From positions 1-37,106 of the forward strand of contig QANT01004501.1 of the NCBI GenBank assembly GCA_003254885.1: a stretch of DNA of 37,106 nt. The letters run 5' to 3'. Made by a program: the position numbers and the translations under genes. Positions 1 to 11,566 of this stretch are shown one piece after another. The notes beneath the pieces were generated by a model. The model did not search any database. It was not told the origin of the DNA and saw only the letters and a list, made by a program, of their open reading frames with translations. The stretch comes from Purshia tridentata (lineage: Eukaryota; Streptophyta; Magnoliopsida; Rosales; Rosaceae). The stretch's first letter is position 1, and each line of letters opens with the position of its first letter.

Positions 1-3000
1 TGTGGTAATAAAAAAAAAAAATGTTTACTATTCTTTTATTGAAAAAAAGAAAAAAGTTTCATTCATATTTTCACTTTAATATTTAGAATTTATTATAAAT
101 AAATCAAAATGAAGTTCTAAAACGATATAAGTGTTAAGGGCCAAGAGCTTTCGGTTGCCCTACTTGTATCAATATTGTCCACAACTTAACCACTTGTATC
201 CAATACAAGTGAAGAGACAAGCCCAATAAACTCATAATCTTACTCAGTAATAGAAAGTTACTTATCCAACAGGAAACAATTGTATTTGATTCACTATTCC
301 TAAAAATCTTCACCTTTGATCAAATCACAATTATTAACATGAAATTGAAAATAGTTTTAGAAAGCCCATAAGATGGTCTTTCAATCCCTTAAAAAAAATT
401 TAAAAAAAATAAGTTGATAATTTATCCTCAAATTGAAGATTTGAGTTTTTTAAAAATTGTCCTAGGATTGCAAACAACATAAACACATAGACCAAACTAG
501 AAAAGTTAAAACCATGAGAACCAAATATGTTTTTCAGCTCAAACATAGGGACCAATAATAATTTTACCTTTCTTTTAATTACATTAAAGGAAATCAAACC
601 CATCACCTAACTTAATCATCATTTTACCTTTACCTTCATGCACCTTATGCTAATTTTAAGAGCTTTATAACATCCCACATCCGGACCCAACTTTTAATCA
701 CTTACATTTCATTATAGCATTACGAATTTTCAATGATGAATGTGTTTACGATGAAAACATGGTGGGTTTTAGTTTTTAGTTCATTCAATTATTTCTCATG
801 ATATATAACATCATAAACACAAACTCATTCTCATTGGTGCTTTTGAAAAGACTAAACCAATTCAAAACACATTGGAGCCAACTCCAAGCAATAATTAATA
901 AGTAAAAAAGAAAATAATTAACCAAATTAATACTTTAATTAAGGTGCATATATTATATTATTATTATAGACACATGGGGGGTGTGGAGTTAGTGGGGGAT
1001 GGGTGTTGTGCATTTTATGAGGAAGAAAAGGAGTGATTGTTATTGACACATGGTTGACTTTGATGCATGTTACGTGCCGTCAAGGATTGGCAGTGCAACT
1101 ACCACTCAAAATCCACTTACAATGTAAACCAAATGTTTATTAATATTGCAGAAGGGAAACAAAAACAACATGTACAAGTGCTATTCATGCTCATGTTAGT
1201 ACGTACGTAGAAAAGCTATTTATAAGTTCAACAACGCCTGGCTGGACCAAGAAGCACTTTTGTATTTTATGTGCTTTTCGGGTCTATATGCATCGACCTT
1301 TGTTTTTTCCTTGGGGGTCAAGTATCTTTGTTCCATTACCTTTATTTTTCTGTTGCTATAAAGGAGATATTAGAAAAGGTGAGATTTGAGTGTAGAGGTA
1401 TGTACTTACTCACTATACCATCCAAGTTACAATCACCCAGTCCAACTTTCAATCAATTTTCAACTTTGAAGATTATATTGTGTGAATATAGTGGCTAAAT
1501 TCCCACCACGTCTTTTCACAAGTCCGAATTACATGTTGACATTCTTACAATTTTATTATTCGTAAAACCAAATGTATGATATGAGATATTTGAGATAAGA
1601 TTAGTGTGCGCGCGTGCGCTTTTTTTCTTTATTAACTTTACTTATTCGATTTGAAATTCACCGGAAAGAAAGAGACATTATGGGTAAACATTTTTCATTT
1701 GTTTGCTATTGAAGTGGGGACCTCATAAGCTATAAAGAGTATATATAGAAGGCCTAATTTGTCCAAACAGTAGTGACAGAAGAAAAGAAGAAAAGGAAAA
1801 AACATGAATTTGTTTTAAAGGTTATTAGGTAGTCAATATAACATGAAGTGATTTTCCATGATTGGCATGCCAACACATCATCACTACTTCAAAAATTAGA
1901 TTCACTATCTTGGCCTGTATGCATATTGCTGGCTCATGCAGAAATGGTCCAACAGTTCATCTTTTAATCAATGTGACTCCATTGGGCATTGGCAATTGCC
2001 ATTGCCCTCTTCTATAGGCTGAAATTAATAGGCAGGCCCCAACCAAATCTTGGTGTCCCATTCACATCAACACCTTCATCACTACCTCTTTGTTTGTATT
2101 CAAACCTTCATCGACTTGTTGGGACTGTAATTTTTATAGCCTTCATTTTGAAGCACATGTAATGAGATATATGTATAAATATTGTGTTACCATGTTTTTA
2201 GAGTGAAATAAATATTATCATGATGTAAAAAGATTCAATTAATGCAACAAGTGTCGGCCAAAATGAACATATGTGAGTTTTCTTCTGTGCAGTATAGAGA
2301 TTAACTAGGCTTCTATTTTTGGTCAACAAGAAAAATCCACTGGTTTACTTCTTTATTAGATTCAAAATTTGAGCACTTATAAGTGACATCCCTTTACCCA
2401 AAAGGATAGGCAATTGCATTATTACGTTTCGGGACATAAATTACGTCAGCAGTTATAATATTACAGCCATATTAGATATTCTCAATAAAAAATACTAACC
2501 TATAATCAACCCAAAACATATACACACACTAAAAAACATTAATCAACCCCACAAATATTAAGATTTAAGTAGAAAAACAAGAAATATAATCAACTGACGA
2601 CAATTAAAAAAATCTACCGATATAGTTATAATGCAGAGTTGCTAAGTACTCGACAAAAACATAAGAATTTTAAAGTCTAAATACACTGAAGAACACGCAC
2701 GAATTGTCTTTTTGATTAATAATTTATAGAGTTTCTAATTAATTCTTTAAGAGTAATAAAACATACAAATTTAGGTTTATAATCTCTAGGGAAGAATCAT
2801 GTTTGCTTTAACTGCTTGAAGATGTAGCACAACAATTGTTTTTTAATATTTTTTGAGTGGTTGAGATTGATAGTCCAGTATAAAATGTTGCTCATGTTGT
2901 TTTATCTGGGCATTCTTGGACATGGGTGGGTCGTAACTTCTTAGCTTTTTTAAAATAAAGCTTATTCATGAATATAAAAAAAATTAAAAACCTGAAGGTA

Positions 3001-3744
3001 AACTTTGTATAGAAGCAATCACTGAAGCTCTATATGGCGAAATTAAGCTCATTACAATCGTACAGGTGAGAATGTCTAAGAGAATATCCAAAAAAACAAA
3101 TAATACACTAAATAATAAATTAAAAAATAATGATATCAAGACCATCTCAAAATATAAAGATGTTTATAATGTGATCCAAATAATTTTATTCTAAATAAAA
3201 AAACCCCATCTCTTGCTCCTCTACAAATATTAAACCATGCAAACGTTGCCTGTAAATACACAGAAGTACAGAACCCAACCCGTCATCTGTTTCGGACATC
3301 AAGTTGGTAAGTACCAAGAAAATTACAAAGTGTTCTTATAAGAAACCGAGTTCCATTCCTTTTAACCGATTTTAGAAAATTTCATAAAGATTATTTCCAA
3401 GTTTCTTGTTACCGTCTTATGTTACAAAATCATTTTAGATCATGAAACTTTAATTGATCATAACAAAAGAAAACTTCTGCTAATTGTTTGCATAACAAAG
3501 CCATAGACACATCAAAACTCAATAACCGGTATGGTACTATAATTTGCAATTATTTGTAAAGCATGAATTCACGCAAACATTCAAAGCAAAACCCAGAAGG
3601 AAAAATGAAAAAAAGATGACTTGCTAAATAATTGTAAGATTATATACATGTTTCATTAATTTCAGAAACAGGTCAAAAATCAATAACGTACATTTCCATT
3701 TCACAAATGCAAAGCCTGGAACTAATCTCAAATAACCTTAATGT
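1..3744. other. Long intergenic stretch without a supported gene
   Basis: AT-rich DNA with only short, low-complexity open frames that match no family I recognise. Between about 1040 and 1230 there are promoter-like words: TTGACT W-box cores, an ACGTG core, and TATTTATAAG near 1216. A second TATA-like TATATATAG lies near 1740. No open frame with coding character follows either, so a non-coding transcript or chance are equally possible. A near-perfect 24 bp palindrome lies at 1984-2007. The last few hundred bases probably hold the 3' UTR of the minus-strand PPR gene. No tRNA, rRNA or known microRNA was recognised. Confidence 0.6.
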
Positions 3745-6261
3745 CTACATTACTTTCCTTGGCATGAGCATTTTGGGAGGGGCCAGAGATCTTAGTTCAG
3801 GTGCAGAACTAGGAAAAAGTGTGTTCAGCTTGTGCATGAGTATGTCAGACCTTGATGGGATGTCATTAAGAAGAAACTGTTGGACAATGGGTTTCTTAAA
3901 CCACTCCATGACCGCATCTCCTGGAGCCCTCAGCACCACTTTGCTAACCTCAAATGGAGATTCAACAGAGCTCAAAATCTGTGCAACCACAATCTTCAAA
4001 GTTGGTCCTGTGACCAATTTAATGCGTCTTGGGACAACACCATAATACAACATTCGTTTTCTGAACCTATGGAGAGTATGCACAACTGCTATGAGAGCAG
4101 CTCCAACTGATAAGTTCCTAACATCAAGGGACCAAGCAACTTGCTGATCGAAAACTATTGCCTTTGGGAAAAGCTTATTCTCATAGGCAACTTTCCAAAC
4201 ACACCGGGCTCGGTTTATTTGCCCCATGAGAACAAGGTAGTTGAGGAGAACATTAACAAAATACCTAGTAGCCCCCTCTTCCAACTCATAATCAATACCT
4301 TGAAAAAATTCCCTCACAAAAGATAGCACCGGTTGTTTCCTCTGCTCTGGGCCTGTGAAGAGTCCACACATAAAAGCGTGTGCCTTATGTTTTGTAGTAC
4401 CAAGTATTGACATCAAATGCCTCTCATTCTCTTCTTCCTGGCATCTTACAAGATGGGCTAGAATGGATGTGTAAAGTATGAGATCAACTTTTGCAGCAGA
4501 ATTCACATATGTTTCAAGGAGAGGCTTTGCTGGCTCATACAAACCATTCTTCATACATGACTCAAATAACTGCCTGATTATAAAATTATTAGTTCTAATC
4601 CCCGATGAACCCATGAAACGTAGCCACCGCAAAGCAAGATCAAGAGAACCATCCTTGATATATACCATCAAAACATCACTAGCACTCACATCAACAGAAT
4701 ATCCCATGGTCTTCATCTCAAGCAAAATTTTGGCAGCCACATCCACAAGCTTTTTATTAGCCAAGAGCATCAAAAGGGAGGTGTAAGTACTTAAGCCTGG
4801 TCTTAAACCTGCATTGGTCATTGAATTATACAGCTTCATAGCAGAATCTACTTGTCCAGAGGCAGCATGCATTTCCAATAGACATGAATATGTAGATGGA
4901 GTGGGTAGAAATCCAACCTTCTCCATATCTGTAAAGGTAGACATTGCAATATCAAGTTTTCCTGATTTTGCATGGGACTCAACAATCATTGTGTATAACC
5001 CAAAGTTAGGCCTAAAGCCTGCTTTCTTCATCTCATCCCAAAGCCTAAGGGCAGCATCTAATTTCCCAGCCTTCACGTATGACTCAATCATAGAAAAATA
5101 CATAGTAGCAGATGGCCTGAAACCATAACCCTGCATTTCCATGTATACCTTCATTGCCATGTCCAACCTCCCAGCTTTTCCCAATGAATCAACAAGCGAT
5201 GCAAAGACATTAGAGCTGGGATGAAACTGCCTTTCTTTCATTTCTTGGAAGAGCTTAAATGCAGCATCAAGGCGGCCCGATTTTGCCAAGCTTGGTACCA
5301 TCAACTCATAGGTTGATCCATCCAACAAACAGTTGGCAGCTTGCATGCTCTCATATATCTCAAATGCCTTATAAGGTAAACCCTTATTTAAAAAAAGCAT
5401 TAAAAGCGAATTGTATGTCTGCGTATCAACTTTACAACCCGAATCTTGAATCTTCTTAAAACAACAAAACGACACCTCCATCTTATCTGCTTTGGCCAAA
5501 AACTGAATGACACGATTATATGCAGTAGATGATAGAACCCCATTATTACTCGAATCCTGCACCATTTCATCAAACAATGATTGAATCCCATCAAAGTCCT
5601 TACTTTGGTTTAGTCCATCAAACAATATCACATAACACTCATCACTGGGCACATACCATAGTTGCCTCTTAGCCCATCGAAACAAGCTCAAAGCCCCGTC
5701 ACCATCTTTAATAATCTTCAAGGATTGAGTAATGTGAGTCATGTTTGGTACAAACTGGAGTCTGTCCAATTGGGTCTCCAATTCAGGCCCCCATTTCCAC
5801 CTCTTCACAACCTCAACAATCTTAGCAATGGCCGAGGCATTCAGAAGCGGCTTTTTCAACCCACCCACCATTACATGGTCATCGAGCCCTGGCTCAACGG
5901 ACCGTATACCTTTTCCGGTGTAAATAACACTGCCTGATTCATCCAAATACTCAATTTCCTCAGTCCACTCATCACTGTTCTTCCCAGAAGAGTAAGATTT
6001 AATAAAACTAGGTACAAATTTTGCACGGGAAAACCCAGAGCTCCCCACAAAATTGGGGTTTTTTGGTGCAGAAAGTTTAGGAGAAATTAAATTGCAACCC
6101 TTTGCAGAGCTCAAGAACCTAAAACTCCCTCCATAACTCTCGAGTTCATTTGTACAGAGATTAACGTACCATGAACTGAAATTGTGAAATGCAGCGCTGA
6201 AGGTAGGGCGTTTGATGAGTCTATAAATATTTCTAGGGCACAACTTCCTCCTATAAATCAT
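3745..6261 (-). CDS. EMB2217: PPR-SMR protein, EMB2217-like (At1g79490 type)
   Basis: Intronless frame of 838 residues. The N-terminus is rich in Arg, Ser and Phe with few acidic residues (starts MIYRRKLCPRNIYRLIKRP), which suits a mitochondrial or dual organelle presequence. From about residue 185 to 640 it is made of degenerate 35-residue pentatricopeptide repeats with the usual pattern (TYNSLLMLFLNKG, STYELMVPSLAKSGRLDAA, TYSCLLEMHAASGQVDSA). The C-terminus (about 708-798) is a divergent Small MutS-Related domain, with LDVRNLS in place of LDLH and a VTGPT turn. PPR-SMR proteins are a small plant family that includes GUN1, pTAC2, SVR7 and SOT1; length and SMR divergence fit the EMB2217 member, needed for embryo development. 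The role in organellar RNA binding is known for the family and inferred here. No repeat is broken. The start is the first Met of the frame and gives a full presequence. Confidence 0.88.
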   Translation of the reverse strand: MIYRRKLCPRNIYRLIKRPTFSAAFHNFSSWYVNLCTNELESYGGSFRFLSSAKGCNLISPKLSAPKNPNFVGSSGFSRAKFVPSFIKSYSSGKNSDEWTEEIEYLDESGSVIYTGKGIRSVEPGLDDHVMVGGLKKPLLNASAIAKIVEVVKRWKWGPELETQLDRLQFVPNMTHITQSLKIIKDGDGALSLFRWAKRQLWYVPSDECYVILFDGLNQSKDFDGIQSLFDEMVQDSSNNGVLSSTAYNRVIQFLAKADKMEVSFCCFKKIQDSGCKVDTQTYNSLLMLFLNKGLPYKAFEIYESMQAANCLLDGSTYELMVPSLAKSGRLDAAFKLFQEMKERQFHPSSNVFASLVDSLGKAGRLDMAMKVYMEMQGYGFRPSATMYFSMIESYVKAGKLDAALRLWDEMKKAGFRPNFGLYTMIVESHAKSGKLDIAMSTFTDMEKVGFLPTPSTYSCLLEMHAASGQVDSAMKLYNSMTNAGLRPGLSTYTSLLMLLANKKLVDVAAKILLEMKTMGYSVDVSASDVLMVYIKDGSLDLALRWLRFMGSSGIRTNNFIIRQLFESCMKNGLYEPAKPLLETYVNSAAKVDLILYTSILAHLVRCQEEENERHLMSILGTTKHKAHAFMCGLFTGPEQRKQPVLSFVREFFQGIDYELEEGATRYFVNVLLNYLVLMGQINRARCVWKVAYENKLFPKAIVFDQQVAWSLDVRNLSVGAALIAVVHTLHRFRKRMLYYGVVPRRIKLVTGPTLKIVVAQILSSVESPFEVSKVVLRAPGDAVMEWFKKPIVQQFLLNDIPSRSDILMHKLNTLFPSSAPELRSLAPPKMLMPRKVM

Positions 6262-8055
6262 TGAGTTGTGGGTATACAGAATTAGGGATTTTAGAGCTTG
6301 AAGGAATTACCTGATCGTTGCAAAAGTGCCCTCTCTTCAGAAGGTTCACAGCAAAGCTTAAACCCTAGTTACTGTTAAGAGTCGATGGGCCGGCAGCGTT
6401 ACAGTACTGTGACGCAAGGAGCTGAAAGTTTCGTTTTACAATTTACACGTCAAAAGATGGGGTTTGAAGGAATGTACTCTACACTCCACATCATAGCAAT
6501 AACGTCATAGCATCACTTAGTGAATGCCTTTTCTTTTTAATGCCAAAATTAAAATGGCCTGATTGGCTGAGGGCTAAACTTAAGGTTATAAGGGTGAATC
6601 CACAGTTGAAAAAGTTATTAAATTGCATATTCTGCGCTGCACCTAAATTTAATTTAATTTTTTTTTTCAAAAATAGAAAAAAAAAAAAAAAGTTTTAAGG
6701 GTGATGGTTTGGTGCACTGAGCAATTTAAGTGTCTGCAGTCCCACTTCACCCACTTCACAGGCATGTACTTTTTAAGTATCGATTTTTTTTCGTTATGTG
6801 TTATATCATGTGACTAAAGAGATATAGATAGAAATAAAGATAGAGATAATAAATGTATATATGTGCTACATAGAAGTTTTACTCTCTCTCTCGACTCACA
6901 TTTTTACCACTGAACCATCTACACCTCTATAGTAATGAAAGTATAATACATGATAAAGGACAGAAACTCTAATAATGGTAAAGAAATTTGAGAGTAATTT
7001 GAAGGACAAAAGTCTCTTTCTTAGAAAGTAGCAAAATGGCTCCTATGAGGGACCATAAGGGATAGTATCATAAGAACCATAAGATTAATTATTGGCACAT
7101 TTTTCATTAACAAAAATTCCACACATATCCATTTTATTAATTCATTACCCATATTAAATTACTAACCCTCTACAAAAAATAAATAAAATAAAAAAATCAC
7201 CCAATCTCATTTTGTTATTTGTCCCCTTTTTCACCCCATTTGATGACTAATCACCCCATATCCTTTCATCCTAGGGTGTAAAATAAAACTTATAGAGACT
7301 ACATTTTAAATTAAAACTTAATATAAAGCCAAGAAATTAGGTGTCATTTAATTAACAATCCATCATAGGAGGAGCCGAACTCTAGAAAGGAGATATGGTA
7401 TGGTTAATGGTTTCAACTTTCAAGGTTCAATTTATATACCCACTAGTTTTAAGAAGGAGAAAAAATCCAAAAACATGGGCTTATCAAATGGTTTCCCAGA
7501 GAGATTCTATTCAAAATTTTCAAATGTTAAACCTCCTCCATGGAGTCATGGACCATGGGAAAAATATTTGATATTCCTATTATTTTAATTTTAGCACAAA
7601 TTGAGGGATATTTATTATGTTAGTGCAGAATGTAACTACAGAAGGCTCTGTACTGTACCACTGCCTCAGACATGGAAGATCTGAGGTCAACTTTTTGAAC
7701 CTTAAGTCCATTTGGATGTCTCCAAGCTCTAGATAGCATAATTCTGAGAGGTCTATAAAAGCTAAATGCTATTGACAGAATTTGGTTTTCAGTTCCAGTC
7801 ATTTCACAAAACATCTTTCATATCACTTGACAATGCTTTACATAAAATTGCCATTACTGCTTTAAGGTTAATAGGAGAACAAGAAAACAAAAGAAACTTG
7901 TAATCTTACAATATACTCAGCAACCAAACAAAGCTGAAATATACTGTGCACATACTTGTTGGATCAATATAAAATCCTCAATGCAGTTCTGCTGACAGTC
8001 TGATACTACACATGACCATCACATGTTGGATGATCATAAGTGGTGGGTATCAAGC
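6262..8055. other. Intergenic region between PPR-SMR and SAYSvFN genes
   Basis: The left end (about 6262-6480) is the probable 5' UTR and promoter of the minus-strand PPR-SMR gene. The right end (about 7620-8055) is the probable 3' UTR of the minus-strand SAYSvFN gene. Poly(A) and poly(T) runs lie near 6660-6690. Two open frames of about 60 codons, at 7400-7588 (plus) and 7620-7814 (minus), have no recognisable motif and are probably chance. No RNA gene or transposon end was recognised. Confidence 0.6.
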
Positions 8056-11000
8056 TCAAAACTGACCTGCTCGTATGTCCCCATCAATGCGTTCTGCATT
8101 AAGGGTCCCAGGAAGCTCTCTAAAATCTTCATTGAAAATGGAATATGCACTGCAATTCAAACCACAAAATAAGTTCAAGAAAAAGACCTTACGTGTGTAT
8201 ATACGCACACACAACTACCACAAACATTACATCATCAGCTGATCATGATTAATTACAATAGGGCAACAGAGCCTCCAACAAACATGTGAACTATGTTTAG
8301 CAAACATCATTAAGCATTACAGGATTTGCCAACTTCTCAGCTTGCAGCAAGTTTGGGGGTACTCAGGCTTCCCATGTTACTTAATCATTTTGAATCTTTT
8401 ATATTTATTATCCCCCTTTCCAAACGGATACTTCGTTTATCTTCTTTGATAATAATGATGGAAATATTTTTGAATTTAGATTTCATTACAACCACAGTTT
8501 ACATTATCAAGCAAAAAGAATCATATCCACAATAGAGTGCATACCTAACATCGCCGGGCTTCCGCTTTCCAAGATTCAGGAGAATGATAAGAAATCCTGT
8601 GCCAATTATCTGAACATATAGCAGTAACAAGCAACAATGACATAAAAAATCTTTATTTATTTTCTAGATAAAAGATGGTTTAAAGGGTAGACATCAAATT
8701 GCCAGTTTAGCAATCTGTGTTTTGAACAGAACTGTAAAGAATGGCAGAATAAAGAGGTACTTTAAGATATAGAAAGGACACGTTCATAAACAACAGGAAT
8801 TAAGAGAAAAGAGAAAACTTACATATAAAGGGCCAATGTCCCATCTATGGGCAACAGGTGCCAAAATAAACCACATAATGATAATTAGCCACATCTTCAA
8901 ACTTAGAGAGAAAATTGCCATCAAAAGGATATCTATCAATGAAACATATAAGAGCTTTCTGTCAGTAGACTGTTACTTATTTACACATAACAACGATTCA
9001 ACTTGATGCCTACCAGGAAGCTTCAACTTATCATGTAGAAAAGTGTAAAGTGTCCTCTTCCACTGGCTGGATGACTGTGGAAGCTTAAACTTCTGGAAAT
9101 ACAGACATTAAGGGAAGACTATCAATTCAGAAACACAGCACATAAAGTGGCATTCAAATTTTTCAGTGGGATGACTGATTTCAATCATACCAGGTCATCA
9201 TCATCATCATCATCATCAAGTCCATCCCGAAGATGTTTAGCTGGTGGCTTTGGTTTGACAGCAACAATCAGGGAATCTGGAAAATAAACAAAAATATGAT
9301 AATAAATTATTAGTCACCAAATGAACTACAAATAAGGGGCATGCATCGGTTCAAGACTGTTAATTCTTAGCTAATCCTCATCTGGTCCAATACACATTGG
9401 ATTGGATGATCGGTTTTTGAATAAAGAAAAAGAATATTGAAAAATGAAAACTATCATCAAATAAAATATAACGACAAATTTTAATAGGAATATACGTGGA
9501 GAAAAAGGTTGAATGCTAAACTAAAGTGTTATGGTATTTAATACACCAAACACATATTATCAAAGGATAACAATTACTCAGTATTTTTATAGTTTTAGAG
9601 GCCTATGATATGAGACCCTAAAAATATAAAACCAAACTACTTTCGATTGGAATTCATTTGATTTTCACAAGGAAATCCGTCATTCAATTCAATCATGTTG
9701 GTTTTTAATTTATAGACCCTACCAAACTGACAAAATCATCAAAACCAATCAAATTGGATCGTTCAGTTAGGGCGGATCGTATTGAATCTTGAACACCCCT
9801 GAAAAAAAAGGAATCTTAACTTTGAAATTGCTTTTCTCTATTGTTGGTATATGTAATTTGACACCTATTTATAACTCATGGCAAGGTAATAAACCGGGCT
9901 CAAAAGAAAACAAAAGAAGTAGTGGGTGAACAGGACCTTGTAGCTGATTAAAATTCAAGCGATGTAATGCTTATTAAATCAAGAACTATTTAACTTCTAT
10001 GCGTCATAATAATTCAGGTACGTGATTGAGTCAGAGTGTTCAGGGATGTTATATAACCAATTTTATGTCTACAAAGCCCCCACTGACAACTAAATCAAAA
10101 CTATAAAAGCTTGGACAAAATACTGTGAAACTCCAAACAAACTTTCACAAGCAATGGAGGCAATGAAATCAAGCAAAGCTTACATTTAATATAAAGAAAA
10201 AATTTATAAAGGATAAAAAGTAATAAATCAAGTGAGTAATAATAAGATAAGACCGATACCACCATCACTAAGTTGTAAGTACAAATCGTGCCCACTTTTG
10301 CTGTCATGCAATACATTGCCTCGCAAAATAAGCCTCAACTGCTCAATTGGTAAATGATCATTCTGACTTATCAATTTTCTTAAATCATGTACCTATTTAA
10401 GACAAAAATTGCAAACACTTTATAAGAATATGCAGTAACAGCACTTTTTAAAATCACATAGAAGTGTTACTAAACTTAAATTTTGTCCTATAACTATACA
10501 CAATGAAATCAGATGACTAAAGCTTTTAAACATGAATACATGCTAAAAGGAACCATCAGATAAATATTGGGAGCTGTTAGAGATCTTTCAGATGCATGAG
10601 ATTAATTAGGTCAGAAACCCAAGATTGACTACATATACTTATAGTGTTTTGAAAGTGACATCAGGTAAAGGTAAAGCAATGAATTAGTGAGAGGCATCCA
10701 TCTCTTTAAAGCTCTAATGTAATAACATGACATATATATCATGTATATCCATATACATGCGGAAAAAAAGCACATTCATCAATAGACAAGCATTAAGTGC
10801 AAAAACTAATGTAAGATTTTTCGATAGATTGCATTAATTAATTGAACCAGAAGCATATAAAGCTTAAAGGATGGGTTGTCGTAAAAAATGATAGATCCTA
10901 TGGAAGGCAAGAAGCTAATCTGTTCTCTTACCAATGGGTGTTAAATTCATGGAGTCACAAATAACTTCAACGATCAAGAATTTCTAACCTGGGTCTTAAT

Positions 11001-11566
11001 CAATTATGCATACAAAACATTACACCAACATACAGAACTTAAAATAAACCAAGAACTTCTCCCAATGCAGTATGAGTATCTAGGCCTTAATCATGCATCC
11101 ATATACAAACCTCGATTTTGGTCACGGCTCGAAAAAAGAGAGCAGCAACATAACATTAAACATTACCAGATAATTTGTGAAAATTGCTCAACTTAGACAT
11201 TGTTCCAATTCTGCCATTCATGATAATCAAGAATTTCTAATCTGAGTCTTAATCCATCATGCATACAAAACATTACAAACAAACAGAACTTGAATAAGCC
11301 CAAGTAATTCCCCACATGCAATCTGAGAATCTGGGTCTTAATCATATGCATCAATTTATAAACACAGACAACTATAGAAGAGAGACGGGGAAAGAAATGC
11401 GTACTCTGATGGGAGAGAGGACTTGGAGACGAGAAGGGCGAGCTGGGCCAACGGTTTTCACAACGATCTCCACCTTCTTCTTGTCCTGAGACTCCTCTTC
11501 ACCATTGTATCTGTTGTTTTTGTTAATAATGGGTATCAACTCCTCCTCCTCAACAATCTCATCCAT
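8056..11566 (-). CDS. Ubiquitin-like / SAYSvFN domain membrane protein (SAYSD1-like), 7 exons
   Basis: Exons on the minus strand: 11405-11566, 10260-10392, 9191-9276, 9014-9092, 8823-8932, 8545-8609, 8056-8149. Phases join perfectly (729 nt, 242 residues). Residues about 31-107 form a ubiquitin-like fold (LRLILRGNVLHD, then DLYLQLSDGDSLIVAVK). A run of eight Asp (119-126) and a basic linker follow, then two hydrophobic segments (about 154-180 and 191-203), then the SAYSvFN signature read here as SAYSIFN (212-218) and the tail ending IRAGQF. A TGA nine bases upstream in frame fixes the start. Animal SAYSD1 is an ER translocon-associated factor that senses UFMylated ribosomes during translocation quality control; a similar ER role is inferred here. 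The fused N-terminal ubiquitin-like domain is not, as far as I know, part of animal SAYSD1. Introns 1 and 2 are about 1 kb each and hold repeats listed separately. Confidence 0.88.
9334..9801. mobile_element. Possible eroded hAT-type MITE in intron 2 of the SAYSvFN gene
   Basis: The left edge reads AAGGGGCATGCATCGGTTCA. The right edge, read on the other strand, is CAGGGGTGTTCAAGATTCAA. Both resemble the CAGGGGTG-type termini of plant hAT miniature elements, with further shared subterminal TTCAAGA. No convincing 8 bp target duplication was seen, so the ends may be misplaced or the element old. It is tentative. Confidence 0.3.
10973..11365. repeat. Diverged direct repeat, two copies about 253 bp apart, in intron 1 of the SAYSvFN gene
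   Basis: The block starting ATCAAGAATTTCTAACCTGG at 10973 recurs as ATCAAGAATTTCTAATCTGA at 11226. Both are followed by a GTCTTAATC word, a ...CATGCATACAAAACATTACA or equivalent stretch, CAGAACTT, and a second (G)GGTCTTAATCAT or GGCCTTAATCAT word near the copy end. Copies run roughly 10973-11125 and 11226-11365. This looks like a local tandem duplication of intronic DNA. Confidence 0.65.

Noticed and set aside
1774..1790. TGACAGAAGAAAAG, resembling the first half of miR156
   Set aside because: The match stops after about 11 bases and there is no complementary star arm nearby that would form a precursor hairpin.
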